A DNA stretch of 9,506 nucleotides from positions 1 through 9,506 of the forward strand of contig DJNI01000022.1 in assembly GCA_002436765.1 (NCBI GenBank), in the 5' to 3' direction. Shown here in pieces: positions 5,421 to 9,506 of the stretch. The number at the start of each line of letters is the position of its first letter. The stretch's first letter is position 1. The notes below the pieces were generated by a model. That model worked only from the letters and a program-made list of their open reading frames with translations, ran no database searches and was not told the DNA's origin. This DNA is from Clostridiales bacterium UBA6468 (GTDB lineage: Bacteria > Bacillota > Clostridia > Oscillospirales > Oscillospiraceae). Position numbers and translations under genes: made by a program.

Positions 5421-7391
5421 TTACTTCTTCTTCAGCAAGGGCATGACCAGGCCCTTGGCAGCGTTGATCTTGGAAACCAGAGGAATCTTGGAAGAGCAGA
5501 TGTACTCACAGCACTTGCAGGAGAAGCAGTCCATCACGTTCAGCTTCAGCAGGGTTTCCGCGTCACCCAGCTGAGCGTACTTGTAGATATCCAGAGGCGC
5601 CAGCTCCATGGGACATACGTCCATACAGCGGCCGCACTTGATGCATTCCTTCTCCTCGGTGTGATCGGCGGCAATGGCAATGATGCCGTTGGAGCCTTTG
5701 ATAATGGGCACATTGGTGTCCTTGATGGGAGCGCCCATCATGGGGCCGCCCATTTTCAGCACCACGTCGTCGCCGGTGATGCCGCCGCAGTGATCGATGA
5801 TCTCCTGCACGTTGGTGCCCAGCTTGACAATGTAGTTGCCGGGGTTGCGAATGAACTCGCCGGTAACGGTGACCACGCGCTCCACCAGCGGCAGACCCTT
5901 CTGGATGGCGTCGGAAATGGCCTTGGCGGTGGAGGTGTTGCTTACCACGCAGCCAACGTCGGCAGGCAGCTTGCCGCTGGGAACCTGACGGCCCATGACC
6001 TTCTTGATGAGCATCTTTTCGGCGCCCTCGGGGTATTGGGTCTTGGCGACGCAGACGCGGATGTTGTCGTAAGGCGCGACCTTTTCCTCCATCAGGGCGA
6101 TGGCGTCGGGCTTGTTGTCCTCAATAAGGATAACGCCCTCCGGCGCGCTGACGGCCTTCATCATGGCGCGCAGGCCGAACACGATGTCGTCGGCAAACTC
6201 CAGCATGACCCGATGGTCGGCGGTCAGGTAAGGCTCACACTCGGAGCCGTTGATCAGCACGGCGTCGATGGGCTTGCCGGGCTTCAGCTTTACGTAGGTG
6301 GGGAACGTGGCACCGCCCATGCCCACGATGCCCTTCTGCTTGACGATCTCGACGATCTCGTCGGGGGTCAGCTCTTCCAGAGGCTTGTTGGGGACGACGG
6401 ATTCGTGCAGCGTATTCTTACCGTCGTTCTTGATGACGACGCTCATGACGCCGGGGCCTTTGTTGGGATGGGTATGGGGTTCCACCGCGATGACCGTGCC
6501 GCTGACGCTGGAATGCACGGGGGCGCTGATAAAGCCCGCCTGCTCGCCGATGAGCTGACCCACCTTCACGGTGTCGCCGGGCTGAACCACGGGGTTCGCC
6601 GGTGCGCCGATGTGCATGGCCAGGGGGATGATAACGGTATCGGGTTCGGGGAATTTCTGTAGCGCCAGGTGCTCCGTAAACTCCTTATTCTCCGTGGGAT
6701 GGACGCCGCCGTAAAAGCCCTCGTACCGCTTGGCACGCGCCTCGGCTACGTAAGCCTTGATCTCGTCCACATTGGTCACGGAGTAATCCCGCAGCTGAAT
6801 GGGCTGATCCAGAAATTCCTTGGTACGCCCCTGCTTTTCCAGACGCCGGTAAATCTTTTCCCAGGCGCAGTCCTTCTTGGGGTCGATCTCGCACTTGCCG
6901 TTCTTCGCGCCGCCGCACTGGCCGTTGACCAGGCTCTTGGAGCAGTCCACGATGGGGCAGATGCCGCCGGTGACGTTCAGATAGCACTGGGCGCAGGCGC
7001 CGCAGGTCTTCTTCGTCAGAGCCATGCCATGATGGCCGGTGTAATTGAGGGAATTGGTTGCCGTAAACACGGGAACGGTCTCCAGATCCGCCACGGTCTG
7101 CACGCCCAGGCCGCAGGAAATGACGACCACATTCTCGGTCCCTTCGGGCACGATACCGGAAAGCTTCTTCTCGGTCTGAACCTTATTGCACAAAAAGTCC
7201 ACCTTTACCGTACCGGTAATATGCTTGCCCTGCTCCTGGGCAATGGCTGCAAAGCTGCCGCACTCCGGCTCTTCGGTCGTGTTGAACTCCTTGAAGCACT
7301 TGTTGCAGGCGACAACAAAGAAGTTATCCTTCCCCGCAAGCAAGCCTTCCAGCTCATCCCTGTTCTTCAACACATACTTGGTATAGTCCAC
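5421..7391 (-). CDS. rnfC2: MetV-RnfC fusion protein (RnfC2-like electron-transfer subunit)
   Basis: This 656-residue protein has two modules. Residues 1 to about 205 are a MetV-like domain with the same cysteine pattern as the free MetV downstream (ACNKCF near 30, SCGLGVQT near 93, then CGACAQC, GGICP, SKSLVNGQCGG, GKCE, DCAWE). From about 227 it is RnfC-like: GGVHPTENKEFT, a flavin/NAD(P)H-binding GMGGATFP at about 357-364, an SLBB-type segment near 510-540, and two [4Fe-4S] motifs, CIKCGRCMDVCP (Cys 583, 586, 589, 593) and CFSCKCCEYIC (Cys 622, 625, 628, 632). No membrane segment is seen. RnfC-type proteins take electrons from NADH. In Acetobacterium woodii an RnfC2 forms a soluble complex with MetV and MetF, and the operon order here supports that role. 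The start is non-ATG: GTG at 7391 or TTG at 7394, after GAAGGTGG. The GTG has the better spacing. Confidence 0.88.
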   Translation of the reverse strand: MDYTKYVLKNRDELEGLLAGKDNFFVVACNKCFKEFNTTEEPECGSFAAIAQEQGKHITGTVKVDFLCNKVQTEKKLSGIVPEGTENVVVISCGLGVQTVADLETVPVFTATNSLNYTGHHGMALTKKTCGACAQCYLNVTGGICPIVDCSKSLVNGQCGGAKNGKCEIDPKKDCAWEKIYRRLEKQGRTKEFLDQPIQLRDYSVTNVDEIKAYVAEARAKRYEGFYGGVHPTENKEFTEHLALQKFPEPDTVIIPLAMHIGAPANPVVQPGDTVKVGQLIGEQAGFISAPVHSSVSGTVIAVEPHTHPNKGPGVMSVVIKNDGKNTLHESVVPNKPLEELTPDEIVEIVKQKGIVGMGGATFPTYVKLKPGKPIDAVLINGSECEPYLTADHRVMLEFADDIVFGLRAMMKAVSAPEGVILIEDNKPDAIALMEEKVAPYDNIRVCVAKTQYPEGAEKMLIKKVMGRQVPSGKLPADVGCVVSNTSTAKAISDAIQKGLPLVERVVTVTGEFIRNPGNYIVKLGTNVQEIIDHCGGITGDDVVLKMGGPMMGAPIKDTNVPIIKGSNGIIAIAADHTEEKECIKCGRCMDVCPMELAPLDIYKYAQLGDAETLLKLNVMDCFSCKCCEYICSSKIPLVSKINAAKGLVMPLLKKK

Positions 7392-7448
7392 CAAATACCA
7401 CCTTCTTATCGTTTTGTTGTCCGTTTATACGCAAACGACCACGGTTGG

Positions 7449-7478
7449 ATTATATCATACACTCCATACAAATGTCCA
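7449..7478 (-). promoter_or_regulatory. Sigma-A promoter of the metVrnfC-metV-metF operon
   Basis: On the minus strand, TGGACA (7473-7478) and a consensus TATAAT (7449-7454) are 18 bases apart. The start would fall near 7442, giving a leader of about 50 bases. That leader shows no riboswitch-sized structure. Confidence 0.75.
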
Positions 7479-7525
7479 GCATTTTCCCATCTTTTTTTCG
7501 GCAATTTCCCTTATTTCCCGTTTTT

Positions 7526-7543
7526 AGTTAGCATTTGCTAACT
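7526..7543. promoter_or_regulatory. 18-bp perfect palindrome upstream of the met operon promoter
   Basis: AGTTAGCA-TT-TGCTAACT has perfect 8-bp arms with a 2-base centre, about 48 bases upstream of the -35 box. The tight symmetry is typical of a dimeric DNA-binding protein site rather than an RNA hairpin. No regulator can be named. Confidence 0.4.
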
Positions 7544-7589
7544 TTCGCGGATTCGTTGACGGGCGAAAAAAACATGGCGCAGCCGAAAA

Positions 7590-7631
7590 AACGTGCTTTG
7601 GCTCCCCGGGTTGGGAAAGCCAAAGCACGTT
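7590..7631 (-). terminator. Rho-independent terminator of the XRE-membrane protein unit
   Basis: Perfect 14-bp arms (7590-7603 and 7618-7631) enclose a 14-base loop that can pair a little further (TCCC with GGGA). On the minus strand the stem continues into a run of T residues. It starts 24 bases after the stop of the membrane protein gene. On the plus strand a T7 tract lies only some bases away, so it is best as a minus-strand terminator. Confidence 0.85.
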
Positions 7632-7654
7632 AAAACTGTTTTTTTCCGGCGTCT

Positions 7655-8122
7655 TCAGAACTTTCTGCTGAAATACAGCTTGAATGCCATGGTCAGCAAA
7701 GAGGAAACAAACACCGTCACCAGCAGCGTCAGTCCGACGGTCATGCTGAAATATCCTGCCACGACCATCGCTACAAGTCCCAGAATCAGGGTCGCCCGCA
7801 TGGCGGCGCACAGAGCATTCGTATAAATCTGCTTCTGACGCTCGTCGCCCTCCTTAGTGTATAGCTTTTTCAACTTTTTCTCATCCTTAAGGGCGCGGAG
7901 ATTCCGGATCAGTCCAAACAGCAGCAGGGCAAAAATGCCGAAGCTCGCGCCGGAAATGATGCCCCGCCAGCCGGATCGCCAATGGCTGTCGGCCACAGAC
8001 GGCGTCAAATTTACGATTCCGGCCTCACCCAAAAAGCCCAGCACACAGAATACGGCAAGAGCGACGCATCCGATGGCTGAAATAACATTCTGCACTTTCA
8101 GTTTTTCACGATAGGTTTCCAT
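7655..8122 (-). CDS. Four-helix membrane protein of unknown function, partner of XRE regulator
   Basis: This 155-residue protein has four likely membrane segments at about 12-32, 53-73, 107-126 and 127-150. A charged cytoplasmic stretch (about 74-106, KDEKKLKKLYTKEGDERQKQ) separates the two pairs. There is no cleavable signal peptide and no catalytic motif that I recognise. The KEGDER-like loop followed by two helices resembles small DUF2178-type proteins, which in Firmicutes are often encoded directly after a short XRE regulator; I cannot confirm the family. The ATG at 8122 is three bases after the XRE stop and its GGAGG lies inside the end of that gene, so the two are translationally coupled. 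The function could be regulator sequestration or signal sensing; this is speculative. Confidence 0.75.
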   Translation of the reverse strand: METYREKLKVQNVISAIGCVALAVFCVLGFLGEAGIVNLTPSVADSHWRSGWRGIISGASFGIFALLLFGLIRNLRALKDEKKLKKLYTKEGDERQKQIYTNALCAAMRATLILGLVAMVVAGYFSMTVGLTLLVTVFVSSLLTMAFKLYFSRKF

Positions 8123-8125
8123 AAT

Positions 8126-8329
8126 TCATTCCTCCAAATCCGAGAAGTCAAACACTTCTTCGATGGTCAGCCCGAAATAATGGGCAATTTTGTACGCCAG
8201 GGGCAGCGAGGCGGTGTACTTTCCAACCTCAATTGAGGTAATGGTCTGCCGGGTAGTTCCCACAGCGTCCGCCAGCTCCTCCTGAGACAGCTTGTTCTTC
8301 TTTCGCAGTTCACGGATATTCGTTTTCAT
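8126..8329 (-). CDS. Short XRE/Cro-type helix-turn-helix regulator
   Basis: This 67-residue protein consists only of an HTH_3 domain. The start is MKTNIRELRKKNKLSQEELA; the recognition region is VGTTRQTITSIEVGKYTASL, followed by IAHYFGLTIEEVFDF. This is the classic compact regulator of the type often called YgzD- or YozG-like. An upstream in-frame start at 8410 would add 27 residues, but it lies inside the promoter, whereas the ATG at 8329 has AAAGGAG at good spacing. The gene heads a two-gene unit with a membrane protein. Three phased TGCAAAG repeats over its promoter suggest autoregulation. Confidence 0.92.
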   Translation of the reverse strand: MKTNIRELRKKNKLSQEELADAVGTTRQTITSIEVGKYTASLPLAYKIAHYFGLTIEEVFDFSDLEE

Positions 8330-8372
8330 GAGACGCTCCTTTGCTCCCCCGCGCGTCCGCAGGAAAAATGCT

Positions 8373-8432
8373 AAGTTAACTTTGCAGGTTAAGTATAGCA
8401 CGCTTTGCATATTTTGTCAAGTGCGCTTTGCA
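8373..8432. promoter_or_regulatory. Phased direct repeats and palindrome at the XRE promoter (candidate operators)
   Basis: On the minus strand TGCAAAG occurs at 8426-8432, 8403-8409 and 8380-8386, each exactly 23 bases from the next. The copies lie just upstream of the -35 box, inside the -35/-10 spacer and just downstream of the -10 box. The first two extend as TGCAAAGCGNNC. The last copy overlaps a palindrome AAGTTAACTT (8373-8382). This layout fits binding by the XRE protein to its own promoter. Confidence 0.55.
8392..8420 (-). promoter_or_regulatory. Sigma-A promoter of the XRE-membrane protein unit
   Basis: On the minus strand, a consensus TTGACA (8415-8420) and TATACT (8392-8397) are separated by exactly 17 bases. 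The start would be near 8385, with a leader of about 56 bases to the ATG at 8329. This is the strongest promoter in the window. Confidence 0.9.
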
Positions 8433-8433
8433 A

Positions 8434-8465
8434 AAAATCTGGCGGCTTTTGAGCCGCCAGATTTT
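8434..8465 (-). terminator. Rho-independent terminator of glnS
   Basis: Perfect 14-bp arms (8434-8447 and 8452-8465) with a 4-base loop are followed on the minus strand by a T6 run. It starts 16 bases after the glnS stop. The T run directly joins the first TGCAAAG repeat of the next promoter, so terminator and promoter are packed end to end. Confidence 0.92.
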
Positions 8466-8481
8466 CCGATATCGTGAAGGT

Positions 8482-9506
8482 TTACTTTCCGGGCTTGAAG
8501 GAATCCTTCAGGCTCACGGAGCGGTTGAACACCAGATGGCCGGGGGCGCAGTCCTTGCTGTCCGGGCAGAAGTAGCCCAAGCGCATGAACTGATAGGACG
8601 CGGGCGCCTTTGCGTCCCGGAGACCGGCCTCTACCTTGCAGTCGGTGAGGACTTCCAGAGATTTTTCGTTCAGGCAGGCCAGAAAATCCTTGCCCGCCGC
8701 GTCGGGGTCGGGGTCGTTGAACAGATTGTCGTACTGTCTGACCTCCGCGTCGCAGCAGTTCTCCGCGTCCACCCAGTGGATGGTCGCGCCCTTGACCTTC
8801 CGGCCGTCGGCGGGATCGCCGCCCCGGCTTTCGGGGTCGTAGGTCGCCAGGATCTCCACCACGCTGCCGTTTTCATCCTTGACGCAGCCGGTGCAGGTGA
8901 TGAGGTACGCGCCCTTCAGGCGGCACTCCGGCCCATTGGGGTACAGGCGCTTGTACTTGGGGATCGGCTCGGCCAGGAAATCGTCCTGCTCGATCCACAG
9001 GTGCCGGGAGAAGCTGACCTCCCGGGTGCCGTCCTCGGGACGGTTGGGGTTATTCTCCACGGTGACCATCTCGGTCTTGCCCTCGGGATAGTTGGTGATG
9101 GTGAGCTTCACGGGCTTCAGCACCGCCATGACCCGCTGGGCGGTCTCGTTCAGATCTTCCCGCAGGCAGAACTCCAGGAAGGCGTAGGGAATGGTATTGG
9201 GGGACTTGGCCACGCCCACCCGCTCGCAGAAGCTGCGGATGGACTTGGGGGTATAGCCCCGGCGGCGCAGGCCGCAGAGGGTGGGCATCCGGGGATCGTC
9301 CCAGCCGGAAACGTAGCCGTTCTCCACCAAGGCTCTGAGCTTGCGCTTGCTGAGCACGGTGTGGTCAATGCCCAGTCTGGCAAACTCGATCTGCCGGGGA
9401 TGATGGGGCACGGAAACATGCTCTACGACCCAGTTATAAAGAGGACGGTGGTTCTCGAATTCCAGAGAACACAGAGAATGGGTAATGCCCTCCAGCGCGT
9501 CCTGAA
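8482..9506 (-). CDS. glnS: Glutaminyl-tRNA synthetase, C-terminal part (5' end outside window)
   Basis: The frame is open from the right edge (first full codon CAG) to the stop at 8482 and gives 340 residues. The sequence begins QDALEGITHSLCSLEFENHR, typical of the class I catalytic core. VLSKRK at about 50-55 is the KMSKS-type loop that binds ATP. The anticodon-binding beta-barrels follow, with SRHLWIEQDDF (about 166-176), AYLITCTGCVKDE (about 199-211), TYDPESRGG (about 221-229) and VKGATIHWV (about 237-245). The HIGH motif and roughly the first 200 residues lie outside. It charges tRNA-Gln with glutamine in the cytosol. The features point to GlnRS rather than GluRS. Many Firmicutes lack GlnRS and use the amidotransferase route, so its presence is a lineage trait of some clostridia. 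Internal GTG at 9411 is not the start. Confidence 0.95.
   Translation of the reverse strand, partial: QDALEGITHSLCSLEFENHRPLYNWVVEHVSVPHHPRQIEFARLGIDHTVLSKRKLRALVENGYVSGWDDPRMPTLCGLRRRGYTPKSIRSFCERVGVAKSPNTIPYAFLEFCLREDLNETAQRVMAVLKPVKLTITNYPEGKTEMVTVENNPNRPEDGTREVSFSRHLWIEQDDFLAEPIPKYKRLYPNGPECRLKGAYLITCTGCVKDENGSVVEILATYDPESRGGDPADGRKVKGATIHWVDAENCCDAEVRQYDNLFNDPDPDAAGKDFLACLNEKSLEVLTDCKVEAGLRDAKAPASYQFMRLGYFCPDSKDCAPGHLVFNRSVSLKDSFKPGK

Noticed and set aside
5661..6662. Plus-strand open frame of 333 codons opposite the MetV-RnfC gene
   Set aside because: Antisense shadow in GC-rich DNA; the minus strand has unmistakable RnfC motifs and FeS cysteines.
7395..7450. Riboswitch in the leader of the methylene-THF reductase operon
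   Set aside because: The leader is only about 50 bases and shows no THF, SAM or cobalamin riboswitch-like conserved blocks.
8330..8410. N-terminal extension of the XRE regulator from a start at 8410
   Set aside because: It lies across the -10 box and the predicted transcription start. The ATG at 8329 has AAAGGAG and begins exactly where the HTH domain begins.
8380..8432. CRISPR-like array (three regularly spaced repeats)
   Set aside because: The repeats are only seven bases, overlap a promoter and have no cas genes nearby; operator sites are the better reading.

Overview
The window looks like a chromosomal segment of a gut-type Gram-positive anaerobe of the Clostridia, most likely Oscillospiraceae (Oscillibacter/Flavonifractor-like). 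The grounds are GC-rich coding sequence with AT-rich intergenic regions, strong GGAGG-type ribosome binding sites, clean sigma-A promoters and rho-independent terminators, an Rnf/MetV-linked methylenetetrahydrofolate reductase operon, and protein sequences of clostridial character. This placement is inference; no search was run. Apart from a transposase remnant at the left edge, every recognisable gene is on the minus strand, so the genes are read from right to left.

Layout from left to right. (1) 1-168 is the C-terminal end of an IS630-family transposase (+ strand), followed by a bidirectional terminator. (2) 169-653 has no gene but is rich in structure: an 11-bp tandem duplication, a perfect 13-bp hairpin and a 163-bp imperfect palindrome. 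(3) 654-3541 is a hydroxy-acid utilisation pair: a glycerate 2-kinase (MOFRL type) and a GntP-family permease. Between them are the permease terminator and a second long palindrome of 161 bp. The two palindromes bracket the kinase gene and appear to belong to one hairpin-element family. (4) 3873-7394 is a tight three-gene operon: a MetV-like domain fused to RnfC, then a stand-alone MetV, then MetF. It has its own promoter and terminator. The predicted product is an NAD(P)H-linked methylene-THF reductase complex of the MetVF-RnfC2 kind known from Acetobacterium woodii. (5) 7655-8329 is a two-gene regulator/membrane-protein unit (XRE repressor-like plus a four-helix membrane protein). Its promoter is overlaid by three TGCAAAG direct repeats at an exact 23-bp period. 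(6) 8482 to the right edge is the C-terminal two thirds of glutaminyl-tRNA synthetase.

How the genes work together. The permease probably imports a sugar acid such as glycerate or gluconate, and the kinase would send glycerate to 2-phosphoglycerate and glycolysis. The MetVF-RnfC operon would reduce methylene-THF to methyl-THF, for methionine synthesis or a methyl branch of acetogenesis, taking electrons from a pyridine nucleotide through an RnfC-like flavin/FeS module. The most notable observations are the MetV-RnfC gene fusion beside a second free MetV, the pair of equal-length hairpin elements around the kinase, and the phased operator-like repeats at the XRE promoter.
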